Positions 38,201-53,200 of a stretch of DNA of 64,000 nt are shown here, in pieces; the stretch's first letter is position 1, and the number at the start of each line of letters is the position of its first letter. The notes under the pieces were generated by a model that was not told where the DNA came from, did not search any database, and saw only the letters and a program-made list of their open reading frames with translations. The translations under genes and the position numbers were made by a program. The stretch is from Aplectana chamaeleonis (Eukaryota; Nematoda; Chromadorea; Rhabditida; Cosmocercidae): contig JAPDOI010000063.1 of NCBI GenBank assembly GCA_029168955.1, positions 2,278,501 to 2,342,500 on the forward strand. The letters run 5' to 3'.

Positions 38201-41200
38201 TCTCGCAGAAATTTCTATTCTACGCCATCTGTCTCAGTTCGTTCATTGTAAGAACCACTAGAAACATCGAGTTATTGGTCTTCAGAAATGTCTTGGTGCT
38301 GAACCACTTCGAACTCTGTTTGGTATGTTTCAACCCAACTTTTTGTGAGCTTGTTCAAAATCATGTGAAGTGTTTTTTCAATCTGCGCCCATTCGCTTAT
38401 AACGGGTAGTTTGAGGGGAGCCACACGCTCTTATTGTCTGTTCTGGATGTAGATTCAACGCCCGAGAATGCCTCACACATTTTCCACAGGGTTGAGGTCC
38501 TGAAAACAGGCCGGCCCTTCTAGCGAATTGGCAGGATCGGCATGAAACCAAGCCTGCATTTTCCTACTGACATGAAGTGAAGGCGGAAACGGACTAGAAA
38601 GAACTGGAATTGATTTTCCGACACAGTCTGATAATCTGTGAAGTTCATAGGTCATGTCGCTATTGGCTTGTCCAGCCTGAAACCCCACCTTGATCCGGGT
38701 CAATGCACTATTCTTTCTCCTCCGAAGTTCCTACTCAGAGATATATTCGGGTCCTTTTGTAGATCTCTCCAATGCTTGGAATGCTTAGTCAAAGAATTGA
38801 TCAGGTTAGTTTGGATTGTTCTTGCTTTCGGCCGATAAAAAGGATTTCGAAGGATCCACACAAGGACCCGAACTTATCCTTGAGTAGGAAATTCGGAGGA
38901 AAAAGAATAATGCATTGATTGACCCGGATCCAGGTGGGGTGCTGGGCAAGCTAATAGCGACATGACCTATGAACTCCACAGATTATCGGAATGAGCCGGA
39001 AAATCATTTCCAGTTCTTTCTAGTCCGTTTCCGCCTACACTTCTTGTCAGAAGGACAATGCAGGCTTGGTTTCAGGCCGATCCTGCCAATTTGCTAGAAG
39101 GCCGGCCTGTTTTCAGGACCTCAACCCTGTGGAAAATGTGTGAGGCATTCTCGGGCGTTGAATCTACATCCAGAACAGCCAATAAGAGCGTGTGGCTCCG
39201 CTCAAACAAGCCGTTATAAGCGAATGGGCGCAGATTCAAAAAACACTTCACATGATTTTAAACAAGCTCACAAAAAGTTGGGTTGAAACATACCAAACAG
39301 AGTTTTCGTAGTGGTTCAGCACCAAGACATTTCTGAAGACTGATAACTCTATGTTTTTAGAAGTTCTTACCATGAACGAACTGATGCAGAAGGCGCAGAA
39401 TAGAAATTTCTGCGAGAACGTCAGCTATGTCGTATAACTTTGCAACGGCCATTTTTGACAGTTTCCGTTGCCAGTGGCTCTAATTTCATGAAGATTCGCA
39501 CCCAGGGGTTTTCGAGGGTGCTGCATCGACTGCCGCTTACCGTCTGGCCCCCTAATTGACGCGAAGTTCGGAACCGCGGAGATTAGGGTATATCGTATAA
39601 TTTTGCAAAGCACTGTATGAGTCATACTAACCATTCCACGTGAAGTTTACTTCTCTAGAAAGAATTTCAGACGTAGAGTCGGAATATGCCCTTTGCAGTT
39701 GCCTAGATTCACTCTGGAAAAAGTTATGAGCGTTTTCAAGCTCTACGAAAAAGTAAGCAGGCATCAGGCAATTTTTGGGGTGTTTTGAAAAATTCCTTCT
39801 GACTCCGCTCAAAACTTGCATGGAAGGGTAATCTAGGGTGCTGAACACGAATCCGGAGTCAGATTGTCGAAATTCTGAGGTTTACTGTAGATTACGGTAT
39901 GTACCATGGCATTTAGGAGGCGAAACCTACCTTGATATTTCGAAAATCGACAAATGGACACTGAATTCGTATAAAGCACCCCAAGCAACCCCCCGCATAG
40001 ACTTTTTGAGTACAAACTGAGACTTTGACCAAAGTACCCTGTATCCCTCGTTATCTACTGTAAGCTGTCAAAAATCGATCATATGACCTCAAATTCCTGT
40101 TCAGCACTCCAAATAACCCCCATGTAGAAGTTTTAGGTGAAATCTGAAACATTTTTCTTAAACGCTTCAGAACCCCCCCCCCATGATATAGGTAAACGCT
40201 CAACCGACAATCCGCACAAGTCGAAAACACTATTACTCTATGCTAAGTTGAAAGAATGCTATTCCACTTAAGCTCCGTACGTGGGGTTTTTTTTTTGGGC
40301 GCTGAACACTATTATGAGTTCAGTTCTCCGATTTTCGGAAGATTTCCGGCTGTTTTGGAAGTTGCAATAGGTTCGGAAATCAATGGGGAAACGCCTATAA
40401 CTTTTTTCAGAGAGATTCTAGGCAGCTGCAAAAGACATATCCGGATTCTACGTCCAAAATCGGTTGTAGAAATAAAAAAGTACATTTCATATGGAATGGT
40501 AAGTATGACTTATAGTAGTTCCCTTGTAAACCAATTTGCTTGAGTGGCCGACGCTGCCATAGTGAGAACAATGCTATGATTGCGTTCCTCGCACCTTCGT
40601 TCGCACCTCCGTTTACGACCGGCCACCTGGCCAGCTGGTGCCAGCCGACTCCGCCCCGCCCATTCGGCCATAACGCAGCACACCCACAAGATTATGCCCT
40701 GATATACCTTGTATACATACTCCTCGCCATCCAGATCTCCAAATCGGAAACCATAGAATCCAACACGAAAATACGTCCCGAAACATCTCTTATCAGCACT
40801 GGAAAATACACTCTTAATTTTGATAAAATGTGATTTTTTTTTGAAAAAAAAAACCTACTTCATCAATGGTGACGTCCAGACATCAGCCGAGTCCTCGATG
40901 ACCGACACAGACGGCTCTATTCGCGCCAGGGCGTCGCTGATCCGCGCATAAATCGTTGACAAACGGCGGTAATCTCGCCACTCACGAATTATCGGCTCCA
41001 CAATCTGAAAAAATTCACTTCTTCCAGGATATTCAGCAGTGAAGTAACTGCAGGCGCCAAATTGTTCGCCGGTTCGGTGTATTCTCCTACAGTCTGCGTC
41101 TCCATGAGTCTATGCGTCAATGTCTGTCTTGAACGAAATACACCAAAACAAAGAACAACAAGTCTGCGTTAGGCCAAGTACATAGTTCCTGCGACGCACT

Positions 41201-44200
41201 ACAGCGTCAGCGCACATATTTCATATCGATTTACGGTCGATATGTATAGCAGACAGCATGTCGCGTCGCTTGTCGCGGGAAGGACGCACTAGGCCCTGAG
41301 GGTACATAATCCCACTCACATGAAACACATCCGGCATCATCTCGTACATATGCGCCTTCTCAAAGAACGCCGCACACTTTTCCACCAGATTCACCAATCC
41401 AACAGCTGTGAAATGACGCGACTCGCAAATTCCCTCCACATCTGGGCTGAAATCAATTTATTCAAATCTAATTCTTCAATTCTCAGCAGAAAAAAAAAGA
41501 AGAATCCGGCCACCTACATACCTCAACACATCATCGCTTACAGCACTCTCCTCCAGGATATTATCGCTAATGTCCTCAAAATCGACCGCTCCCCGCGGCA
41601 TAAACCCGTCCGATGTCGTCATTGCTGAAAAAAAAATCATTTTTTTCTCAATTGGTGACATTTCGAGATCAGTAACTCACCTATATACTCCGCAGCCAGC
41701 GCTGCAGCATGAAGCATGCACTGACCAGCCTCACAATACAGGTCACGATCTGCATGCCTAGATGCCATATTGAGCAACCATGTTAGCCTTTAAGTAGTTA
41801 TGATTATTTTTTGTTCACAGATTAGGCCCTGGTTACCAGGTTGTTAAATAAGTTCTGTCGTTCGATACGAAAAACACAATTTTATGGTTCAAAATACACT
41901 TTATTATACAGTATAATCTCCCTAAACATTAATACACTTGCTCCAACGATCCTCCAATCTGTGGGTCCCATCCCTGGAGTGAGAATCCGGAAGGTCTGCA
42001 AAATACGCTTCAACAGCCGTTATGACCTCTTCATTTGATGAAAAACGCTTGCCACGCATATATTTTTCGAGTTCTGGAAACAAAAGGAAGTCGCTTGGGG
42101 CCAAACCTGTTGAATACGGTGGTTGCTCCAACAATTCCAACTTTAATTAATGGATTTTAGCCGTTGTCAAAATGCTCTTGTGACACGGTGCATTGTCCTG
42201 ATGAAAAAATCTTTTTTCTTCTGCAAACCGGGTCTTTTTTCACGAACTTTTTCCTTCAACTGGTCCGAAAGGTTGCAACATTATTCAGAATTGATTGTTT
42301 TACCAGTTTGCCAGTAATCCACGAACAAAATTCCTTTCGCATTCAAAAAAACTGATGCCATAATCTCCTTGGCCGATTTCCGGAGAGGAACTCGCTTCGA
42401 AGCCGAACAACCCAGTTCACACCACTCTTTAGCCTCTTGTTTTGATTCAGGATCATGGTAATAGAACCAAGTCTCATCCCTAGTGATGAATCGACGCCCA
42501 AAATCCACTTTATCTTTTTGAAAACGCCCCGAATGTTGCTGAGAAACTTGCATTCAAATGTGTTTTTGTTCCATTGTTAGCGAATGCAGCACCCATTGTG
42601 CACACAGCTTTCTAAGACCCAACATTTCACTGAAAATATGGCTCACACTGCCTAATGAGATGTGTAGAGCCTCTACTAAATCTCTCTCAGTCAATCGACG
42701 ATCTTCCAAAACCATTTCCTTTATTTTGGCTATGATTTCTGGTGTTGATGCGCTTTTTGTACGTCCTTCACGTGGGTCGTCTTCAAGGCTTGAACGACCA
42801 CGTTCAAATTCAGCAACCCATCTTTCTACCATTCCAATTGTAGGTGAACAATCATAATACACTTTTAACATTCGTTCGTGAATTTCTTTTGGTGCTACGC
42901 CTTCCAAAAATAAGAATTTTATCACTGCACGATATTCAATTTTTTCCATTGCTGTCACACGGCCACACTAAATGGCTTGTAAACGAAGAATGGAATGAAA
43001 GATTGAAATGAAACTTCACATACGTTCATATGAAGAGTGTGCCAACAATACAAAAAAAATTGGGCTAGTAGCAACGTCCACCTTATCGAACGACAAACTT
43101 ATTGAACAACCTGGTACTGTTATCAGCGTTCGCTTATTCTTCAAACAAGCAAAAAATCGCGAAATTCAATTTTTCGGCGATACTGAACCAACCTCAGATC
43201 AGGATTCGTCTGATATCCTTTGGCCACCCTGTACATGAGATCAATGGTCATCTCAAAGTCATTCGCAAACTCTTTCAACTTCACCGTATCCGACAGTATC
43301 ATATGAATATTGAAAACGAGATCTTTCACCTAAAATATGAGCATTTATCTGGAAATTTCCATAAGGTGAGAAACCCAGAAAAAGTCAAACCTGCTCTGAA
43401 AAACTCGAATTAGCTCGAGTATGAGGATCAGTATTCGCATCAGTTTCGGAATAGGTCAACACCGTCTGGAATCAAAATTATTGATGGTCTTAGTCAAAGT
43501 CTAGAAAACGCCCTTTTCATAAATTTATTAATACTGATTTTGTTAGATTAAAAATATTAATAATCAAATTCAGCAAGAAATCAAAAATATAGAAAAATAG
43601 CCCCACAAAATAACCTTTTCATTAAGACTATTTATATTTAGAGAGAGATGCATTTTAAAATACGCTTGAAAAAAATAGACATAAAATATCTTAACCAGTT
43701 ATCGAAAAAAGTGAAAAAGCCGTCAATTTTTGACCAAATAAACCACAAAAACGGTGAAAATGGGATGGTTGCGTACTTCTCGAAGTTGCACACTTAATCT
43801 TTGAACTAAATAGACCTTATACCTTAAGGCTCCTCCTCAGGCAATCTTCATTCAGCCACACACCCTCCCTGGTCGCATTCGACACCAATGTAGACAACGA
43901 CATCGTGATCTGCATCTTCACCCTGGCCAGCCGGTTTCCGCTCTCAAAACTCTCCCGCATCAATAGATACAAGCTCGCGGCAGCCTAAATAAAACACTCA
44001 AGATAACCTATAGATGATACGTATAAACTTCCCAATCAACCTCGATTTACAAAAGTCCTCAGTCCGATGAGACAGTCCGCCCACGCGGTCGGCGTGCGCG
44101 TCGCGACGCATTCATGATGGCAGTTTTTAGACACGTAACTCAAAAAGCAGGAGTATTACACGAATAGGGGATAACATCCCACTCAGCTGTTTACAGTCTT

Positions 44201-47200
44201 GTAAAGACTTGTGAACAAAGGCCTTTACGAGAACTGCTTGACACGCCCGCCGACCGTGTGAGCGGACAGTCTCAATCGAATAGATTTTACCTGTGAACGT
44301 ACTGCTGGAAGCCGGGATGCACAATGACGCAGCAGTTGCAGGCACAGCTCACCGCACTGCTCTGCTTCCTGGAAAGAGTAATGTTTGAATAATCAGCGGG
44401 TAATCCTTAGGTTATCACATATGGGTGAGGGTAAGAGATGAATAAACTTCATAAGTAATCCGTTAGACGTCAAATACTAGAAGAAAACTTCGTTGGGTGG
44501 TCCCTATGCTAAAAACTAAACAGAAGGGTTGGAGAAGACTAATTTCCATGGATGGTCTCTAAACTATCAATTATGAAAACAGGGTCAAAAGGGGTTGTGA
44601 AATTTCTCAACGGTAGGCGGGGGGGGAGTCGCAGAATTTTCGGCCCAAAATTGAAGGCTAGGGGGGTTCTCAAAATTTTCGGGTCAAATATGAAAATTTC
44701 TGGAAGAGAAAAAGAGAAATCACTTTCCACTACCCAAAAATTTTAACACCTTTTTGCAAAAAAAAGTGCCAAAAATTTACACCTCTGGGGGCGGATTGCA
44801 AAATTTTCGGAGAAAAAAATTGATGGCCGGGAGGGGGATCGCTCCGATTCCAGAAAATTACACAGCGCCCCGCTTCACCCTGAATGAAAACAAGCTCCAG
44901 ATAGGATGCCTGGGCTTCACTGGTGATCCATCAGATGATCCATCAGATATGTTAACGGGCAGAAAGCGACTGAAACCTCATTAGGAAAGGGTAAAAGGCC
45001 ATCTACGAGAACCTGCTGAAAACTGATTGTATGAACTTCATAGGTGGCTCCAATAATGTCACTACGGAGGCGGATAGATACAGTAATCTCCATAGGTGGT
45101 CTCTAGGGGATCAACTTCGGAAACATGCTATAGATTACTAACTTAACTTTCAGATGGTCCACACGGAATCGACCACGGGAACAGGCCGGGAATGGAATCG
45201 CTAAACTTCACGGGTGGCCCCAAGAACATTAGAGGAATTAATCGAAGATGACTGAACTCTATGGATAGGCACCAAGATACCAACTATGGGAACGAGCTTG
45301 AGATGATACGAATAGACTTCGCAGGTGATCTACAAAATCAAGTGACGACTAAACGAAATGGGTGGTCTACAGGATGTCGAGAACGGGAACAGTTTGAAGA
45401 TGGAACCTTATTGATGGCCCACAAGACGTCAGCTATGGGAGCAGATTGGAAAGGACCAAACTACATGGGTGGTCCCTCCAATCATAGTAACAGGTACAAT
45501 TTGAAGTATATAAACTCCATTGGTCGTCCACAGACTGTCAACTATGTATAGCTTGAGTTAGCGGGGATTAGACTTTATAGGTGGCCCCTAGAATATCAAC
45601 AATTGAAACGACCATACTTCATGGTTGGTCAGTCGAATATCAACTACGAAAACATGCTTGACAGGATCCAGTAGAGCGTTGTGACCAACCTCGACGCAGC
45701 TACGACCCCCTCCCTCCTTTGGTGACCAGAATTTTGAAAAAAAAATGTCCAAAATTTTCACGAACCCCTTTTCCAGGTAGGAATTTCGCCCAAAATTTTT
45801 ACGATCCCCTCCCTCAAACTCATGATATTTCCATTTTCGGGCCAAGAATGGCGCTACGCCCATCCGCCCTCGTTGCGCCTCGCCACGACCCTACCGGACG
45901 CTGATGTCGGGTGAGGGTAAACGTCATTGGTGGTGAGAATGCAGAGTATCAGCTAATACATGGGCTAGAGAGCACAAAACTTCAGAGGTAGCCCCTAGTA
46001 TTGACTTGAAATTCAATGAAAAAGAAAATGTAGATCGCAAACCTGCTCAAAAATCATATCGGGAAACTTCTTGACTAGCGTCCGCTGGCTCACAAATATA
46101 CACTCCAGCGCCTGGACTGACTGGTTACAAGCCAACATATGCATCTGGAAAAAAAAGCATCACTTCATCATCTCACCATGTGTTGTCAAAGAGGAAAAGT
46201 CAGATACAACCACAATTATAGATCACTTTGTCGTGTAAAATCGATAAAGCAATCCAGGAAGGTGTAAACTCACAATCACACGCAGCACCATAGGGAGGGC
46301 AAAGTGCAGATGATCACTTCCTGGCATGGAAATCACTCGAATGATGGTCTCCAACGTATCCAACACGCAGAGGACCACCTCCGTACAAAGCGACGCTTCC
46401 AACAGCGCTTCATCCTCGTACACTGCCAAACAAGTAAGCATTAGATAGGAGGCGTGGAGGGGAAAACCCCAAATTTTTTAAGAAAAAAAAACCTATTCCA
46501 AGGCAAGGAAAACTCACGAAGCGAGCTCGTCCTGCGTGAGTCACTTCCCCCAGCCGATGACGGCGGCCCGATTCGCCATCGGACGCCATCACGCCGCGTC
46601 ACCACGCACTCCGTCAGGGTCTCGTCCAAATCAGTATTACCGGAACTACCCATTTCCGACTAAAAAAAAGAATTTATGGAGCAAAAAATAACGACACGCT
46701 CAAGCCGTACTTCACAATTCACGCGTGTCAATCGCGCGGGATAACTACAGGTCACGGCGCTATAAAGCATTTATAGTTGATCCGCTGGGAACCAGCCAAT
46801 CGCGCCGCATTTGACTACCGCCTCGGCGAAGCCGCCCCGCCTACAAATGTTAGGCAAGATGGTAATCGTTAGGCGCTGTTCATACTCCTCAAAACCAATG
46901 GGTTACACGCGGGCACGGCTATGGAGTATGAACAGCTTGAGTCACGCCCGCGCGTCACGCCCGCTTCACCACGATGGTAAACGCGTATACAGAATTCCTT
47001 TGCCTGAAAAAAATATGATACACTGTATTCCGCTACACAATGGCTTCGCCGCTGGAGTATTCATAGTCTGAACGAGCGCGTTACGCGCTTAGAACGCCGC
47101 GCCCGCGCTGGCATTGAGGAGTATGAATAGCGCCTTAGCAGCTGTGTCGATTTCTTGAACGGCACGTCAGCCGCCCTATTTCGCAACTCCCCACGCGTAC

Positions 47201-50200
47201 AACGCCTGACCTCGCAGCGGATCGCTGCTTAATTTTCCGAGCGCTGCGCTTAGTGCTACGTTAACTCATTAGGCGTGACTGCATCACGTCAGACTCCGAA
47301 CTGTCATAAGAAAAAAGTCATGCCTCGCGCAAGGCCGCGACAAAACAATATCAATAATAGACGCGGCGCGGCAGTTTCTGGCTGTTTTCCCATGCGTAAC
47401 ATCGGCGTGAATCCTGAAGAAACTTTGCGTTCCCCATTGGAGGTTGGCGCTAGCTCGGTGCACCTATGTTATAGCATAGGGCACCGAGTTTGCGCCAACC
47501 TACAACAGTGAACGCAAAGTCTCTTCCGGATTCATGCCGACGTTAGCTGATGTTCTTTGAATAGTAGGGTTTAGTCTGGGAAGGACACCGCTATGTTATG
47601 GTCCTTCTTGAACATAGCTCAAATGTTCGCAATGTGCGTGACACGTCACGGGAACCACCGCAGAGCGCGGCGGCTACTGTGAGGCGTCGTTTACGCTTCC
47701 ACTACCGGGCGGCACGTCAAAGTGCTTTTCTGTAATGCTTCTCACCAGGCGACAGAAAGTGTAGGATCGCACTTCGTCGCACCGCTCGCAGAGAGAAGTA
47801 TAAACGTCCTTTGATTTGAACGCGACTACCCACTACAGCGCAACTATTCTGAGTTCTAACTGCCGCGCTTCGAAGACAAATCCCTACAAAACGCCGCCGC
47901 TGCTGCTGCGGTGCAGCATTTTTAGGATATTTCTCAGGAATCGCACCCCTGAGAACGCGCGCGCGTGGAATCACTGAGAAACGCGCACACTTGAACGCTG
48001 CGCGATTAGCCTATGAAAACTCTGGTGTAGCAATGTTTTCTCGAGCGAAATCGTGACTGCGTGAAGACCGCTTGTCGCGCGGAAATTGTACGTGCATTAC
48101 TTACTGCGAAATGCCTACACAGGACAGCAAGCGCACTCACTACAGCTATACACTTGCATCGCTTTAACATAACACATTTAACACCCGAGAGACCGCGTCA
48201 GCGCGACCGATTTACCGCAGCCAGAAGTAGCGGAGTTCAGGACGCACCAGCGCGGTTGGTCGCGCAAATCTGCGCGTAAAAACAACGCATGTGTATCGCA
48301 GCAAACGAAGCGCGAACATTTTCTTGAATGCATCCAAGTCTTCACCACGACGAGCGTTCTCCACACAGTCACCAATTCGCTCGAAAGGAACTGTTCGCCC
48401 ACGGGCACCACTTGAAGGGCTAAATGAGAGCCTGAAACCATCGCAGCGCAGCTATTGGGCTTAGTGAGCGATTTTTTTTCACTAGAGCGAAGTACGATAT
48501 GTCCGATTTTGACAGACGCGCTACGAAAGCCACGAAGAAAAAATCGCGCCCCAATAGCAACAGCTGTCACGGAACTGCTGTCTAATGTTAACGCTCAGAA
48601 CATCATTGAAACCACGCGCGCACAGATTATTGGAACGTGCACACCACCGCCATTTTTACGCGTAACTTTTTCGCGCACCTAAGCGATTGTTTTCACGCGC
48701 AGCTGCATGCGGCAATGACGCCGCCCCGTTGCATCGTGCCATCGAGCGAGTAAGCTGTCCTGTGTGCGCATTTCGCGGTAATCTGCGCGAGGCAATATCA
48801 GTGACGTTAGCGCGCAGCAGGGAAGACACCTCAGCACGGGTTTATACATAGCTGCAACGGTAAAAACGCAGCGCACAAAAAGCATCAACAGCGTACTTCG
48901 CCATTGCGATACAGCATGTTTCAAACCACAGCGTCTCAATTTCAAGCGAGATCTCGACGGGCTGCATCTGTTCGAGTAATGTCCGCGATCACAGACGATT
49001 GAAAACCGAAGATACACTCACCATCTGTCCAGCTTTATACTCGAAACAGGAAACGCAGAGCTGGAGGACATTCAGTAGTTGGGACAACCTCGTTGGCGGC
49101 AGCTCCCGAACCCAATGCCTCAATGCCGAGCAGTCCACATTCTTCAAAACCCAGCAGAAACATGCCAGCAACTGGAAACGGGACACTTCTTTCAAGAAGT
49201 TTGGTCGTCTCGAATAGCCGCGGACAACGCGAGCGGCCGCGTCGCAGCACGCATATTTCAATTATCCATTCTAAGGCCTAGTGCATACTTGCCGCGACGA
49301 ACGACGCGACTTAGTGTTTGTGATGGATATCGACCGAAAATCGATATGGGTCAAATGTACTGTCGCTGTCGCTCGACGCTGCAATTATACACTACGCCTA
49401 AGAGAAATCGCTGCGACAGAGTCGAATCGGTGCTCAAGAGGCACTTTCACGGAGCTATCGCGGCGTTATCGCGGAGTCGCTGCACAAGTTTGCCTCGACA
49501 AACCTCTTCGATCAACTGAACTTGCCGAGACGAATCACCGCAGTGGACCCGCGATAGGGCCGCGTCGACTCCGCGATAGTGCCGCGGTGGACCCTCGAAA
49601 CAGCCGCTTCTGCACCAGTAGGCAAACTGCCGCGGCAATTTCTCCCAGGACAGGGAAAGACAGCAAAACAACCTTTCTTTCTCAAGAAAACACTTAGTGG
49701 ACGCCGCACCGCGACCCCTCGCGTCGTCCGCTGCTACACGACTACTTTCTGCAAAATCCCGTTTACCTGTCTTGATAACTCCAGATTCAACATCGCCTTG
49801 CTCCTGTCTGGTCCATTATTATTCATTTCTCCAGTTGGTGATCGAGGTGGAGAGGGAGCTGACCCGATGCCGGCTATGGCAAGGGCGATCTTCGGATTTA
49901 CCCCGGGTGATATAGATGATCCCCTTTTACCCTCCCTGGACAACCTACTGAAAACTGACTTTTAAACTTTTGAAAAAAAAATTTTTTGTGAAAATTTTAA
50001 ACAACCTTGTGCTACACGCTGAGTTCGCGAACGGGTCATGAATCTGTCCGGTAACGTCGAGTATAATCGTGACTAAAGGCAGATAGAGAGACGCTACTCG
50101 AGCTCGAATAGTCGAATCCGTCAGCCGATTGTCAGCCTCATGCGCTGACAGCAGGTTATGAATCAGACTAATCGCTCTGAAATATCCAATAATTTTGTAA

Positions 50201-53200
50201 CTACGTATTCAATCAATAAAAATACCCGCTACCTTGAGTGCAGTACTGAACTATTCGATGAATCCAGAACAGAGGCCAGATCTGACAACGCCAGTCCGAC
50301 TAAATAGTGGCACTTGCGGAAGTCATACGACAACTCGCCGGAGCCTAACGATCCCCACGAATCCAGTGTGGTCGTTGTAGACCTGCAAGACCATTTATGA
50401 ATCATAAATAATGATGAAATATTAGCCATTTCCTTAAGATACCCCGAGTTCATACTTCGAGCCACGAAAATCGATACGCACTAAATGCACTGTAGCGAAT
50501 TTGCGCAGCAAAAAGTATAAACCCGGTTCCATGAAAGTATACGAAATCGTGCAAATGCGGAAATCTTTTTGGGTACTTGGTTGAGGATGATTCTCGCCTA
50601 CGTATACATACAGTACGCGTCGCAATTGTATGAATTTGTTGAATTCTGAAGTTGTTAGGCGCTATTCATACTACTCAACGCCAGCACGGTGCGCGTGCCG
50701 CGCTGGCGCGGCGTTTGTGTACGAATGTCCCGACGCCTCGCCCGCGCGGCACGCTCGTGACGCCAGCTCCGCCATGACGGCAATGACTGTAACGGCTTTT
50801 CAACCATTTTCGCTACTAAATCATCATCAATTTTATTCGTTTCCTTGATAATTAATTCCATTGAAATCCTCAGCTATCGCGGTGGTGAACGCAATTACAG
50901 AATTTGGTTGTTTGGTAAAGTTAGGCCCGCCTAGGCGTCGCAGCTGGAGTATTCATAGTCTCCGCAAGCGCGGTACGCGCGTCACGCGCTTGGGAAGTAT
51001 TCTTACTCTAACGCCACGCCAGCGTTGAGTAGTATGAATAGCGCCTTAGGGTGAATATGTATTGGAATTAGAGACAGCATCCCAAGAAAACTTCCATAGA
51101 TTGAAGATCAGCAAGTTTTGACAACTGCATATTGAACCTTTTAAAATGACATTAATTCGCGTTGAAAGCAAACATGGAATCCCTCGGGAAAAAGCTTGCG
51201 CGCTTCCGCTGCTGGTCTATTTCAACGCGAGAGGTCGCGTCACGGCATTTGACGACCAACGTTCATGACAGATCCCTTCGCGCTGAATAAGAATGGCCAC
51301 CGACAATCTTCAATTTATTCTAATGATAATAAGAATTATGTGGGTACGCTCCTTTTAACTTGTAGCAGCTGAATGCAGACGAATCGCCCTGACTCATAAA
51401 TAGTGCGAGCGTTCGTGTCGTCTCCAATGTTGACATAAACTAGGGTGAAAGAGCAGCTATTAATGAGGAAAGGAAGGGAACAAAAAAAAAATCTACTCCA
51501 ACTGAATGTGCCGAATTTCTATATGCAAACTGTTATTCGAAATACTTTGGGAATTCGGCCACTCAATCTGTAGTGCCAGGGGCCAAACCCTGGCATTTAC
51601 CGCCTCTTTGGGCGGATCGCGCCCTGCCCTATGAACTTCGCAATTTAGGTGCATTGAAACTCAGATACTCCGTCGATTAGAGCACGCAAATCGCTACTCA
51701 TTGCGGCCTCGACGGACGGTTCGCTGGAAGGTTGCGTACGGGTCGCCGCTTATCGAGATGTCGACGGGCGGATTGCTGCTTATCGACTCCTCGGTGGCCA
51801 TATCGCTAGCTGCTGCACCTGGGAGACCAGCAGTTCTCCAAATAATGGCCAGGCTCATCGAGCCGCGGCGAGACTCGGACAAGTTTCCCTGGTAGGGATG
51901 ATTACAATTGGAGCACGTTATCGCGCGCTGGAATGTTTATTCACTTTCTGACACATTCGTAATTTCCTTCATTTACTGCTTTGTGATCCGTTTCGCCTTT
52001 CTCCTCCCCGCATTTCGCTACTGGCTTATTTTTTGATTTTTGAAACACTTCCTGTTGTCTATTTCCCGCTTCCTACATGAAATGTGTTCAATCACTAATG
52101 CCTTCATTTTCAGGATATCGATATTAGCGGAACTGATTAACAAAAAACCAAAAGGAGTTCATTAAAACAACATTGAGGACTTTTTTGTCATAATTTTCAG
52201 GCGCACGCTAACGCGCTCCATTTGTAATGTCCTGAGTAGTGTAGAACATTGCTTTCCGTGCCCATCCACCGCGCGCGACGGACTCGCCGCGTTGAGACGG
52301 GAGAACTGCAGTAAACCCGCTGCGCCTCGTCACCTGTTTCAAGTAGTCTCTGCACGCGGAGTTCTGGCGAATCGCGGTGGGATCGTAGCCCTACATCTCG
52401 CCAGTCGTCCCCCACTCGGACGATAATACTTGACCCAGCCCCTATACCAGCCCGCTGACTTCCAGGCACCTGCTCGCTAACACCATCCGGCTGAGCCCCC
52501 GTTGACCGCGGTCACCAGGAAGCCGCGCACGCACTCGTTCTGCCTGGCACTAGCTTCCATCAATAGCCACTCTTCCCATAGCTCGGTCAGCGTCCGCCGC
52601 AACGCGACTGCACGCGCCAAATCACAGGTCCGCGTGCCGCGAAATTCAACAGATTCATATACTTCTGACGCTCCCTGTTATAAAAAGGTTTTTCTTGAGA
52701 AAATCATTATCTCTCATCAGTAAAAGCTCCTGGACGACACACGTCCCATAGCGATTCGCGAAGACTGCTCACCGTCGCGTCGCTCTGGGGACGAAGTATG
52801 TACGGTTTTTTGCTTCTACCACGATTATCGATTCGGAAAAATTGCTCACAGCCGCATCACCCTCCATGATCACCCTAAGAATTTTTAGTGAAACTGACTG
52901 CTACAGGAGTCTGGTCATGAACAGGGTCAAACAACAGATTTCGCTCCCCGGGGACGTGACACACACAACAAAATCCTCCTTCCGATGAGAAATCAGGGAA
53001 ATAGCTTGACCCTGGACATGAATAAGCCTCAAAAACTGGCACTTATCACTCACCTGCTGGAGATGCTGATCGACTCTGGGCTGTGCCCATGAAGCTGGAT
53101 CGTTGAGCTTCCAGTTCCTATTGATGACGAGGAGTTCGACGTTGGAATACTATGGGGCGGTCCGAACGGAAGGTTCAGAATCACAAAATGCTCATGGGAA

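Larger units (their letters stand above)
28190..43984 (-). other. DOCK gene: exons encoding DHR-2 exchange domain
   Basis: The catalytic DHR-2 region runs from about exon 43823-43984 ([20 protein letters not shown]) through [110 protein letters not shown] to [14 protein letters not shown]. The VNQGP stretch corresponds to the alpha-10 insert segment that holds the nucleotide-sensing valine in characterised DOCK proteins. All core segments are intact, so the domain is probably active. Confidence 0.9.

Noticed and set aside
52197..52640. GC-rich frames on both strands (90 and 73 codons)
   Set aside because: They lie inside a DOCK intron, lack splice consistency with neighbours and resemble no protein.
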